Of a stretch of DNA of 64,000 nucleotides, positions 11,819 to 24,700 are shown in pieces. A program made the position numbers and the translations under genes. How positions within the stretch are numbered: position 1 is the first letter of the stretch; each line of letters starts with the position of its first letter. Origin of the DNA: Camarhynchus parvulus (Eukaryota; Chordata; Aves; Passeriformes; Thraupidae). The stretch lies in the NCBI RefSeq assembly GCF_901933205.1, contig NC_044601.1, positions 30,728,352 to 30,792,351 of the forward strand. Direction: 5' to 3'. The notes under the pieces were generated by a model. That model did no database searches. It saw only the letters and a program-made list of their open reading frames with translations, and was not told the DNA's origin.

Positions 11819-14800
11819 CAACAGCAAGGCCTGTGGGTGCTCTGCCTGTCTGCCAGAATGAGAGTTTGATTTGGTTCAAGTCATCTGTCCTTCAGCTTCC
11901 CACGTTATGAACTCTGTCTTTTGTTTGCACCTGCACACATTGACTGCAAAGACCCATTTTTCCTGCCTCAAAGGTAAAATTACCTAAATAAAAGGCTACA
12001 TTAGGCCTTGGAGCTCCCATAGCAACAAAGAGACAGTAGTCTTCTTCACTTCACCAGGAAAGAAAGGGAAAATCATCAATCAGACTGGATACTGGACTGG
12101 ACAATTGACTGCTAAGTCATCTGTCCAATCGATTATCCACTTGAAGTAGTCAATCTCTTTTGTAGAAAGAGGAATACATGCATTTTCTTCCAACATCAAG
12201 CTGGTAGATAGCTACAAAAGTTTCAAGAAACTCTGAGGAAAACCATGCAACCTTTTTTAATGCACCTTGAAAGCACAGCAAATCTATGGAGAATTGACTT
12301 TAAGGTTTTGCTCAAAAAGTGAAGAGAAGAAATACACTAGAGATTTGATAACTTTTAAAGAAAATATATCCAATTCAGTTGTGCCTTGTAACTTTGAAAT
12401 ACTCAAAGAACTTGTTGGTTTTCCTTCAGATGCTTCCAACCACCTCATGCAAGGTGCATATGGATTCTCTACACAACTGGAGTGGTTTAAGTCACTGCAT
12501 AGATGGATTTCTTTTAAATCTATAAAGCTGAGGTTATTCCTAAATGGACCAGGAATCTCCTGTGCAATGAGGTGCAGTAGCGCTGCTCCTGTAGCTGTAG
12601 GAAGCCATGAAGGCCATTTCACACTACCTATGAGCTGCAGCTAGGATATATGTCTTTAAATCACAAGCTCTGGTGGTTTCATCTGCTGTAGGTTAAGAGT
12701 AACCATGCTCTGCCTTCCACCTCCTGATTTAAACTCTGAGGAATACATTGGGATGTGGCATAGGCATGTCTCTCGCTCCACCATGGGAGTAGCATCTTCT
12801 GGCAGAGAAGCAGTGTAGACAGCTGGGAGCAGTAACAGTTTGATTTGCTGCAAATGAAGATGTCAGATCTCATGGCTTGGAGTGCTGACTGTAACTTAGA
12901 ATCAAACTTATTTATGATTCACCTTCAGGTTTTGTGCCTGATTCTTTTATGCCATGTTATTTGAGACACCAGAGCCCTAAGGGCAACCAGAGAAAAGAAA
13001 AAAAAAGGCAACAAGCTCTTTACAGATATGATAATTACGTATATTTGTGATTATGAGAAAGGCTGGAAGGTGCTATGGGGTCAGTTGTATTTTGCTGTCT
13101 TCTAGCTCAATACCTGCTCTAATTATAACTTTTACATTGCTGGTCCATTTTAACAGCAAATATTAGCAGAAGGGCAAATAAAAAAAATCAATATTGTATT
13201 TTCAAGAAATCAAATCAGTCTTCAAGGTTGAGAAGTTATTTTCTTAAATAAAAGGACACCAAATAGAATTTGGGCAGAAGTCACAGCAGACCACTGATGA
13301 GTCACACTGCCTAAAGATGGTTGTGTACTCAAGCTGAATAGATAACAATATATAAGGCTTTTAGCTTCCCATAGGGTGGGAAGAGTGGATTCCCAGCACA
13401 AGGACTCAGCAGCCCCCTCAGCCTGTGTGATGCCTGCTGGCTGGCAGGCCAGGTGCCTTGGGAGTGTTTCAGCACATGCGCATCAGGCAGATCCTGCACC
13501 TGCAGGGGATGGATGGCAGAGGTGTCTGATCCAACAGTGTGTGGGTCAGCCCTCTGTCAGGGAATAAGCAGATCTCTCAGCCCACGTGGAAATAGGCTGC
13601 CTTTGCCACCAAGGCTGGAATACATGGGCACTTGGATTAACAGGGCAGGCAATGAAGAGCTAGCTGTTGGGAAACATCAACTTCTTTTACACCATGTATG
13701 CAGAAAACATTTGTCCTATTTGGTTCTGGCTGACAATGGAGAGACATGATTTTCCACAATTTTTTGAGTCCTGAGACCATGGAGGTAGATATATATGGAT
13801 ACCTAGAAAAAGTCTATTGGCAAAAAAGACAAAAGCTAGTTTGAGGCTACAGTTGACTAAATTTTAGGGGTGGATGACTACTGGTAGCCAAGTTGTTTCT
13901 GGATCTTCCACTCCTTTTGTTTTCTGGCTGTATTTTGCTTCTGTGTTACATTACTCTAAATAAAAGTATGGATAATACTTCCTGGCTTCCACTGAAATCG
14001 TGTTTTACCTGGTGGCTGTGAAAACTCTGCATTTATTTTCTCTCAGAGTTTTGAATTTCCCAGTTCTGACCTCTGAGAATTACACCAAAAAGAAGCACAC
14101 TTCTTTTTCAAATTTAGCATGAACTAGTCTTTAAAAATCACCAAGAAATCAAATACAAATGTTGAAGGTGGGTAGGGGTGAGGATCAGACTCACCATTTC
14201 AGTCCAGGAGATGGCCAAAAACTGCAAGTGCAGTTCTGTGCAGGCTGTTTGAGAGTGGGTCCTGATACACACTAGTTCTTTTTCTAACTAGCCCTCCTGC
14301 AAACACATTCACATACCTTCTACAGGATTCTGTGCTCTGCCTGTTACACTGTGAATTCCAGCCATGCTGTCAAGTGTCTTGTAGGCACAGTTTGTCAAAT
14401 CTCTTGAGCAAAACTTTTCCTCATGTTATGAACTGTTATTAGAATTTTGAGGAAGGGAGCCTGCATGAGTGAAAAAAGGTCAGGAGTGAAAAAAGTTCTT
14501 ACTGCAACCTCCTGAGACACCTACCTGCCCTGTGAGAAGAAAAGCATATCATAGTCCCCAAAATGGTGGTTTCAGAATGTTTATAAAAGGACCCATAAGG
14601 TCAGAATAAACAAAGCTGAAATAATAGAAGTCTCCCTGTTTCAATGGAGGTTTAATTTTATTTATCCTTTCTTTGCTGTCATGTTATAGATTACTTTTTT
14701 CTTGGTTCTCCTTCAACATTTTTAAGGTGTTAATTCTGCTTGCACATTTTTCCAATTTGGATCTTGAAGGCCAGGTGCAGGCAAGTCATTGCAGCCAGCA

Positions 14801-16860
14801 TGATGGTGCTGGTGCCATGCCTTACAGCTACACTCAGATTCTGGCACTGCACTGAGCTGAGCCAGATAATGACATTAACATGTCCAAGGGGCTTAACACC
14901 ACCTCAAGGAAAATCATCCAGGTTGGTTTACATATGTAAACTACATGGGTTAGGTTTGCATTACGCCAGCTCTTTTTTCCTACAGCATATCAGGAAACTT
15001 CTCTGCCCCCAGAATTGCAGAAGTGGCTACTTCCTTTGACACCTCCACCTGAACAGGTGACTCAAAAGAGTGCCTGAACAAAGCAGCAGAAGGCATTTCT
15101 CATCCAAAGTGTAACATGTGGATTCACTATTCAGGCACTAAATTTACAAAGACAAATATCTTTGAGGATCTAAGCCTCATGTAGTGTAGGGCATTATTTA
15201 ATTCTATTCTTAAACTGAAAAAACCCTTTCTATATACTTTGACACAAAGATAGTAAAATAAACTTCAAATGAAGAAATAGATTTCTTTGAGGATAACCAT
15301 CATAAGGTCTTGCCCTGTGCCTAGGTTCTGTTCCCATCTTCACACTGCATAGATAGCAGCTCCTATGTGTTTATACTCTATTGTGTATCTAAAAACTTAG
15401 CATTTAGGCTCATCTTTATGCTACAAAAGATATGCCTGATTTGTCTGCCATTTGCTCCCTTTACTTCCCAGGGATGTCTTTTGATTCTCCTTAGGTTGCT
15501 CAGATGTTTCAGAGAAAGAGTGCAGAACTAAGGCAAAGGAAGGGACTAACTTTGACAAGATTTATCCTACCAAGACAGGTCACCAACTGATATAAATGGA
15601 TTTCTTAAGGCTTGGCCCCACTAAAGGGAGCATTATCCCCAGAAATGCAGTATCTCCAGAGTATTTCCAGGGGTGGAAGCCAATCAAGCTGTGCTGGGTA
15701 GCTCCTGAAGGGCCAAGTGTGACTGCCACACACCTGCAATAAGGCCACTCTATACCATTTACCATGTCCTATTCTGGTTCTGACAGGTAATATGTCTTTG
15801 TCTCTGTTTTTTAACACCGCTTTATCATTCCATTACCATCATTCATCAGAAACAATGGAACATTCTAATGATTATATATGTGGACCCAGACAGGATTTAG
15901 AAAGGATCCATTACCATCCAGTTTTAGTAAGCAAATACTTGGATGTTTATAGAGCTTAAATTAACCCGTATTTTTACAGTCTTAATCACATAATGAATTT
16001 CTCTACAACTTGATTTCTCTGTCACTCCAGACCTTTGCCTGAGCAGTCTTTTGAATATGTTCTGCCCTTTTATGCGGGGTTGACACAGCTCCCATTTTTC
16101 CTAAATGAGGCCTGGTTTATAGTCAATTTAGTCTTTGGTTGCTGGTTTTTAGCATCTAATAAAACCTCTTCAAAATATTCAGCTTCAAATCCAGATGACA
16201 TAGAAAACAGTACCTCAATAATAGCCATTTACCAGAATCCTTCCAATTTTCACTTTATATCTGTTTTCTTTAGAAGTACAGTCCAAGATTTGTGCTGAAA
16301 ACTATTTGTTGATTACAAATGAGTGAATAATACACAATGAGTGAATCACTGTATGAGTTTTAGCAATTGTGAGCAGAATGGCCACTGGCACATAATTTCT
16401 GCAAATGCAATTTATATTTAAAATATGTTTGATTATTCATGGCTGTTTGATCAATTGAGTAATTTTTTATTTCTGATGAACTTCATAAATATGATTAACT
16501 TGAACAGGGACTGAGGTGTGTTGGAAACATAAACTTTATTAATGGATTCGGCAAAGTACTTGCAGACACACATTCTAACCTCCAAGAACTTGCATTAGTT
16601 TCTTAGAAATCAAGAAGAGTTAGGAAGTGTTAAACATCTTCCTGAATCAAGACGCAAGTGTCCAAGTATGAACTTGTATTCTGAAGTGGGGTTTGCTAGG
16701 CTTTAGTGCTTGTCCATGGTGCATGCTAAAGGCTAAGAAACAGAAGTCTATATTATGAGGAATCCCACATGCAATATACACTTGGAGAAAAACTGTGCTG
16801 AGTCATTTCTCATTACTGAGGCAAGACTGCAGAGTGATTACATTACAGAAATCCACCAGA
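11819..16860. other. Non-coding, nothing recognised
   Basis: No gene, RNA or repeat family recognised over about 5 kb. Open frames stay at 125 codons or fewer and overlap on both strands (for example 12267-12644 + and 12284-12622 -), the pattern of chance openness. The segment at 16290-16510 is rich in TAAT and ATTA-type words and might be a conserved non-coding element, but that cannot be judged from one sequence. Confidence 0.5.
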
Positions 16861-17645
16861 ATCACAGAATCACGGAATGGTTGGGTTGGAAGGGATCTCT
16901 GTAGATGTCTAGTCTAATCCTCCTGCTAGAGCCAGTTCATCTAAAGCAGATTGCTCAGGGTTGTATCCAGATGGGTTTTGAACATCTGCAGAGGAGGAGA
17001 CTCCTCAAATTCTCCGAGCAGTCTGTTCCAGTGTTCTGTCACTCTCAGAACAAATAAGATTTTCCTCATCTTCATATAGAAATTCTTGTGTTTCAGTTTT
17101 TGACCACTGGCCCTTGCTCTGTTGCTGAGGGCCTCTGAAACTAGCCTGGCTCCATTGTCTCAATGCCCTTCCTTCAGATACTTGTATGCTGTGATAAGGT
17201 TCCCTCTGAGACATCTCTTCTCAAGGCTGAACAGGCCCAGCTCCCTCAGCCTTTCTTCACAGGTGAGCTATTCCAGTGTCAATCACCTCCACAGTCCTCC
17301 TCTGGACTCACTCCAGGAGCTCCATGTCTCTCTCCTCCTGAGGAGCCCAGAACTGGACACAGCACTCCAGATGTGCCTCACCAGGGCTGAGCAGAGGGAC
17401 AAGATACCTCCCTTGGCCTGCTGGCCATGCTTTTCCTATTCCCCAGAGTCTCACTGGCCTTCTTGGCCCCCAGGACACACTGCTGGCTCATGGACAGCTT
17501 GTTGTCCACCAGGATCCCCAGGTCCTTCTCTGCAGAACAACTTTCCAGCAGGTCACCCCCAGCCTGTGCTGGTGCCTGGGGCTGTTTCTCCCCAGCTGCA
17601 GGGATCTTTCTCTCTTCATTTTCATTGGGTTTCCTCCCACTCTGC
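16861..17645 (-). mobile_element. CR1 LINE, 5'-truncated copy
   Basis: A CR1 non-LTR retrotransposon in reverse orientation. Its 3' terminus is at the left edge, where the + strand reads atcacagaatcacggaatgg, the reverse complement of the avian CR1 tail. Moving right, the reversed 3' UTR gives way to the end of ORF2: the - strand shows fragments such as [31 protein letters not shown] and GAKKASETLG, which belong to the C-terminal part of the CR1 reverse-transcriptase polyprotein (residues such as MSQQC and LGAKKA are typical). Frames are broken after that point. The 5' truncation lies near 17645. About 785 bases remain of a family whose full length is about 4.5 kb. No target-site duplication is evident, as expected for CR1. 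Confidence 0.92.
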
Positions 17646-20588
17646 TTTCTATATAAGCTCAAACTGACTAGCCTCATACATGCTCCATGGCATGCCTCAA
17701 TGTCTGACTCTATTCCATAATATTTTACATTATCATTTTTAAAATAAATCTTCCAGGTGTTCTCTGCTTTTTTGTTGTGGTCCATAGTCTAAAACATACT
17801 CAGATCCTCCACTCTTCCCTGGCTTCCCTGGCTCACCTGCAGCTTCAGTAGGTGCTGTCCATAATCTTTTTTTTTTACAGGTTTTACTGGCAAGAGAATG
17901 GAGAGATCTCACAGGCAAATTATCCCCATGAAGAGCTTGAGACCACTGCAATAGCTCATTCACAAAACAGTCCATCCTTCCACTAACCTACAACTTTACT
18001 CTGATAAAGGGAGCATTGTCACAAGATGACTGTCAGTATGGAAATTCTTAATGTGATTTCTTTCAGAGAATGGTCACTATGAGTATCAGGGTGGTAGTGT
18101 GGACACACATGTGAGAGTATGTGTGTGAAAAACACATATATTGTATGTATGTATATATTAGCCTTTGTACTTTTATATGTACATACACAGATATATTTGT
18201 ATATAGATGTAAATTCATATATCAATGGATACACGTCTGTTTAAAATGATGAATATATAAACTAGATAATGTTTTTCTTCAGCAAAACTTCATATAAAAA
18301 TGTCTGGGCAAATAGATTTTTTTTAATTATTCTTAACTTTGAGAGAAAGAAAGGGAAATAAGAGCAGGATTAATGATTCCAGGTTATTTCAAGAGATTTG
18401 GAATTAGCAAACAATAAACTATCTTTCCCTCCAGGAAGGATCAAAGGCCATAAGACACAATCAACTATACTGTATATCAGAGATAATTAAGTTGGTCTTT
18501 TGCTGTATAAAGAGGCATACTTTAATCCTGCTAACTGAGCCTTTCAGTCTGTATTTAATTGTCTTTTTCTTGCCAACATATTGCAATGGGTCTGGCTATG
18601 ATCTCAGCAGTGTCTCCAGGTCAGCAGTCTGTCTTCTAGGTAGAAGTTAGCTATATGTTTATGACTGATTGGTTATAACTGCACTGATAGTTCTTCCTCA
18701 TCATCTCATCAGCAAAAGTAAGCTTGGCAAACCAAATAACCCCCCACATTTACAGCAGCTAGAAATCACTCCATTACTACCAAAGCCCCTTGTCTGGGCT
18801 GGAGGTAGAGTTGAAAAGTAAAATCTAACTGCTCCGTCTAAATGCTGGCCCAGGTAGCACGGTCTTGAAAGGCTACCCCTACACTAAAATAATTTATAAA
18901 GACTAGAAAAGCATCCATATGATTGAGACTAAACTGTATTTTCCATCCAAGATGGTCCCCAGCAAGCTCTGGGTTATCCAGAAGGCCCTCATTGACAGTG
19001 TTTCTAAATCAGAGGAATTCTTCCAGGAACTTGGTGGACGTCATGTATACCTCTAATAATTTGTATTAAAGGTATCTTCCTTACCCAGATCATCAACATT
19101 TTCCTCATTTGATGGGAGATACTCCATGACATGGAATATAATTTCCTATGTACTGCTTCAGTAACAGAGGACTTGCGATACTGAGGAGGTTTAATGGGTT
19201 GGGTGCTGGTCTTAACCTTGGGAAATAGCTCTCTAAAATGTGTCTGAGGCACAGGGACAAAAGAAGGACAAACACAGTGAAGACTGCAGACTCTACTGTA
19301 GTGCAATCCAGAAAGACCTTTGCTGATGGCAAAACACCGGCTGGTAAGGGCTGATTTCAGGGCAGCATGAGAGAGGCTACATCCACCTGCAGATGAAAGT
19401 CACACAAAATTACATGGTCTTTTTTGAGTGGCACACGCAGAAAAAGACAGGCATCAGATCCAGCTGTGGAGAAGACAAGGTTAAAGAGCAAAACCAATGA
19501 CATGGGATAAGGATGCTGGCCTTCTCCTTCTTATTTGGTCTATTCTATTTAAATTAAAGATTTTTCAAGCAGATTTGTTGACAGTTCAGTGCTCTACAGA
19601 GTTTACAATGGTCAGACAGCCTTCTTGATATCACCCTAACAAAAAAAAGCAATCAGTTCAGTGTGTTAATAAGAGAGAGAGAGCTCTCAGGTGAAGACAG
19701 CTGTCTTGTTTACAGCTGTCCTTATGTTCCTCTTGCTAATGAACACTGATGTCAGCCCGAAATGCACTCTTAAAGCGCTCAGTTTTACAAAGTAAAAAAA
19801 TAGTTTTGTTTTGGTTTTTTTTTTTAACTTCAGGCTGTCATGGTCACAAGCTAGGTATTTGTCCTTTTCCTCTCTATGGTCCCATGGTGAAAGCTCCCCC
19901 TCAGGTAACACCAGGCTACTGTGAACTGCTGCTGAGTGGAGATTGACCAGAGCTGTGAAAATCCCTTTCACCAAAGAAAGTGACTTTGTCTTTCTAATGT
20001 CCTTCCCCACCTGCTTTGGCAGCAAAGCTTGGTTTCTTACTTGCCAACATCACATATTTACAAATCCTAAGTCAGGGTGCCAAACCTCACAGGATGTTTA
20101 AAAATACCTTGGAACACCGACTGGAACCAAGGTCTTTGCTGTCCCATTCCCATACCAGCACCATATAATCCAGTTAGAGATTCCTAGTTTTCTCTGCAGC
20201 ACTAAACAGGATAGAAAATAACCTCAAACCAGAACATGTTCCTAATCTCTTAGAGAACCTCTTGATGGTGATAAGGGCTGTTTTGACCCTTGTCATGCAG
20301 AGAAAGAATCTGAGCTACAGACTCCAAGGTCTCCAACATGGAAGGCAGCTGCCAGATCAGCTCTGTTGGCAGACATGAGGGAGGTGGCATGTCCAGTTCC
20401 CAGCCTCCAGGAGAACAGCATTCAGCTCTACCTATCTTTTAGCCAGTGGCTTAGCTAGTGGAAAGCCCCAGTCAATGTTTTACTGCTCACCATGACAACT
20501 GACACTTTCCCCTACTGCAATGCATCCTGGATCTAGGGCTGTGCTGAAAGACATTTAAATCCACATCTTACCATCTCCAATAAAAATA
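17646..20588. other. Non-coding, nothing recognised
   Basis: AT-rich DNA with a T/A/G low-complexity patch near 18100-18240. Open frames on the - strand near 19004-19332 (75-100 codons) look slightly protein-like but match nothing I know and overlap each other. No gene is called. Confidence 0.5.
18101..18240. repeat. Low-complexity TG/TA-rich patch
   Basis: Imperfect runs of tatg, tgtg and tata, including tgtatgtatgtatatatt at about 18141-18158. It looks like a decayed microsatellite. Confidence 0.6.
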
Positions 20589-20624
20589 GGGGGGTGGAGA
20601 GGGTGGGTGGAAGAGGGTGGAGGG
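20589..20624 (+). other. G-rich tract, potential G-quadruplex
   Basis: The + strand carries five runs of three or more G: GGGGGG at 20589-20594, then GGG at 20601-20603, 20605-20607, 20615-20617 and 20622-20624. Loops are 1 to 7 bases, which fits the usual quadruplex pattern. It sits in AT-rich DNA away from any recognised promoter. Confidence 0.7.
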
Positions 20625-21617
20625 AATGCTGGTGGGATTGCACTGTAATTTTACATGGAAAACTCTGAATTAGCTGTTTAAGGACATAGTGATAAGGAAG
20701 AATCCAGATGTTGCCTTCCAGCTTCTAGTACACCCCATTTCTGGAGTTACCATAAATGTTTTAGGCTGGTGTCACAACACAATGTCAACAGCAATCTTTT
20801 AAATGACAAATCGTGCCTGCAAAATGACCACGTTTCTCTGAATTTTAAGGCAAACACTTTATCTCAGTTAAACCCTTAGCAGTCCTGTGGTTTTGCCCAT
20901 CTCCTCAGGAACATTTAAAGCACTCTTCTTCTTATAAACAGTTTAAAATTGTAATGGTAAACATACGGGCCTAAAGTTAAACTTCCATTCCTTACACTTG
21001 TGTTGGTTATTTGCAACAATACCAGAAATGTTTACCAATTCACCAGCACAGTTTACATTGAGATCCCCCACTCATTTACCTCTTGTGCCATGATTAATTG
21101 TTGGCCTAAATGAAGGAAGTGAAAGACAAGGATATGGCTTGTGTGCTGAGATCTTCTGCTGACTAAACTGCTGCTTTCAAATATGATTCAAGAAATCAGT
21201 TCTAGACTTAGTGTTGTAGATTTCTTCTGGCTTTTCCCGTACATTGCAGCGCTTTTAGTAAGTGTCTCAAGAGCTGCTAAAGCACAGGAAAGACAGTGGT
21301 GATAAAGACTTTGTGAGGGATAGCTCTTTCTGGACAGGTAAAACAGGTGAGATGCTGGACAGCAGCTTTTAAAAACTGCACTGTGTTACTTTCTAGAGCC
21401 TTCTCCATGTTGCTGTGTACTGTGCACTTCTGGCACTAAATGTAAGTCCATTATGCATCAGAACAGGTCACATCAAGATGCCTTTCAAAGGACATAATGG
21501 AATGTGAGTCACAGACATCACAGAAAGATGCTATACCCACCAAAGAAAACTGTCTATGCAAGATTGTGCTTTCCTCTCAAAGAGGATTTCAGGTCTCTAA
21601 CTCAACACATCACGCTT

Positions 21618-21714
21618 TCCAGCACTAAGTAGCAAATACAGGTGGAATATAAAGAAAGATTTACTATAAAGAAAGATCCAGCACTAAATAGCAAATACAG
21701 GTGGAATATAAAGA
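21618..21714. repeat. Local direct duplication, 59-bp period
   Basis: A 38-base copy at 21618-21655 recurs at 21677-21714 with one mismatch (aagtag versus aaatag). The intervening 21 bases also repeat the ataaagaaagat motif. This looks like a recent tandem duplication by slippage. Confidence 0.9.
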
Positions 21715-24700
21715 TTCACTTTAGGATATAATTAATTTTCACCAAATACAAGGGCAACAGACAACCACATCACTGTTTAAGACAAAACTGGCACTGTTAT
21801 CAACAGCAGGGCAGTCCTGCAATAAATGTAATGGGGAAACAGAGTTGGAAAAAAAAATAGCCACAACTGCAGAGAAGAATCATATAAGTTTCTAATTTTA
21901 ATTAAGACCCTCTGTCTAGTTTTTTCAGCAGCCTTAGGAAAAAAGACTGGGTCTTGCTGTAGATCCTAGTGATCAACAATATGGAGATATTTCACAGTAA
22001 GCTCAGTATGGACCTTCTAGGTTTTTCTTCGATTCCTTGAAACAAAACATGAAACAAATAAATTATTCCTGCAGTTGATTCAGATAAAGAACCATCTCTG
22101 AAAGCCTACCATATAGCACCATTTTCACTGAGTTGCTACTTCCAGGTGATGAGTGTTAACTGGAATAAGAAATATTGATTTCAGAGGGAATCTGGTCAGG
22201 TATGCAGTCCAATAGAGATCTGGTTGTATTTCCATAAGACAAATCCAATAACCTCAGTTAAAATTACACCAAGCAATGCATAAATTACATCTGCATAAAG
22301 CATTGTCTACCATGGGTCTACTGGAATTGGTAATGGACTCTAGAGCCATCTTTTGGAAATTTGCCCATCATTTGTATTATTTTAGTTACTACAATTCAAA
22401 GTTGCAACTTAAGTTTACTAGCTAATATCTTTGTCTGTTAGATACATGAGTATTTCCTAAGCTTCTATTTGATGGATAGGTAAAAATGGAAGTAGCAATA
22501 TGGACCCATCCTTGAAAAAAGGCCACTTCCCAATGATACTGATGATTCCTATTAATACTGGTAAGCAGTATTTTGGAATATTTCGGGTTTACCTTCCAGT
22601 GATTGTCTTTATTTTAGGTTGCAAGCTGTGATTTTGAAGAGAGTGCAAAACAGACACAGAAATCAAGACATATTTCCTTATGCCTTGAACAGAAGCCAGA
22701 TTATAAAAGTTCCTATTTAAAAATAAAGAAAAAAAGGAAACATCTTTCCATTTTCCAAGTGTCTACAATTAGTTTAGCCGCTCACATTTTCCAGGAGCTT
22801 TTGTTTTCTTTGCTTTTCAAATGTATCTTTTTTTTCCAGAACCCACACTCAGGAGTTCCACAATCTCATCACTGCCCTTTTAAGGCCATTATCACCTCTT
22901 TCCAAAATGCCTCTGTCCTAGAACACTCCCAAAGCACATCCTGGAGAGTTCATTTCCTCACGTGTCACACATGTATTTTTGTCCTTCTGAAAATGGACTT
23001 GGAGCTCTGGACTAGATTTCTACAAAAAAAAACAGTGACCTTCATTCTATTTCCTCCTATTTTATAGTCTCTTTGCTTACCTGCAAGAACCTAGCTCATT
23101 CTTACTCCAGTTTACTTTATTGCTGCTCTATTACTTTATAAAGATTTTATTATATACTTACTACGTGTTTCATAAAGTCTCCTTAGAAGATTAGAAATGT
23201 AAGATTTCTGGAAAAACTTTGCCTTGCCTTTAGCAGTGCTACCATCTTTGGAAGTGGTGTTGCTGCTGATATAGAGCTGTGTAATGGCGATTTAAGAAGA
23301 GGCTAGGGTTAAGCACAGGCATCTCCTGGTGGAAAATCATGGTAGGATTAGTCAGTTCCTCTACCCAGATTCCACCTTTTTGGGGGTAAGCATTCCAGAG
23401 GCAAGCTGGCCTTTCTGAAAAGGACAGAGATATATCTAGTAATCCACACAAAAATAGTTGTTAGCTACATATGTAAGAGAAAATATAACATTTAAGGGAC
23501 CCAGCAAAGATCTCAGGGCTAAATTTTAATTATTAAATTGCACTGTAGATCAGTATGAAAATCAGTATGAAAACAAGCACAACATATACTCCCGACATGA
23601 ATAAGGGGGAGTCAAGATTAAGGGGGCTAAAGAACTTTTGTAACATGTAACAAACTGTTCGGATGAAAGGCACACTAATCTGAGACAGGCAAAGTAGAAG
23701 AGGGAGACATTAAAAGTGTTTGCAGTGGCATCTAGCTATATCTGAATATAGCAAATATTTTGTGGTTGTCCTTGCTGCTATATGAAATATGAACTCCCAT
23801 TGCTTATGGGAGATTATAACTAAGAATGAAATATATTTTACAGTATTAAAACACTTAGAAGTCATCTCACCTTTATCCTTTTCCATATGAAGCCTTAATC
23901 AGAACCACATTGCACACATGTCAAAACAAAAGAAAACAAAACAATTTAATCTAAACTTGCATTTAATTTGCACATTGCTGTGTTTGTTTAATGCATTAAA
24001 AGTGGTCCAAGCCCATGCAAACAGTTATGGGTCATTTGGAATTACATAAATTACAAAAAAAAAAAAATACAGGCTGATTCTTCTCCAGGACATTAAAACA
24101 ACTCAGGCAGTCTTCACATCGAAAACTATTTATACTCACTGGGACAAAAGAGTTACTTACATTAAGACCTCAAAGAAGACAATAGTTTTCCCACTAAAAT
24201 TCACTTTTGGTCAGGTCCCTGCTCATAAAATTCTCAGTGATTAGGATAGGGTTCTGAAAGCATGTACATGGAAGGATGCATATGGAGTGAACCAGCACCT
24301 AGCTCGGATTTTACCGATGGCAGATGAGCGTCAGGGAGTATGAGCAGGGGACCAACCCTGGCTAATCTGTCTGAGGGATTTGCACAGGGCTGAGTCTCAT
24401 TGTACTTCTTACTTTTCCTCAAGGTATAAGCATGCTCCTCCTTTTACAGCAGGGGGAAGATGGTGCATCCATTTCCCTGGAGATGCTTCTCAACTATAGA
24501 GCAATTTCAAAGTCACCTGTCATCCCATTTATGTCCCTTTCATTTTGTCTTGAGAGGATCTCTGTAGAGTCTGAGTGAGTGCTATCTTATAAACTTTTTC
24601 TTGTGCTTTTTTCATGTACCTTATTTGTTGTATTGATCATGCCTGTGCTTTATTAGAATAAGGGAACAAAGAAAGTTATCCCTACTGCATGAAAATATAC

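Noticed and set aside
17122..17667. Longest open frame of the window (181 codons, + strand)
   Set aside because: It is antisense to the CR1 copy at 16861-17645. Its openness comes from the GC-rich reversed CR1 sequence, not from a gene.
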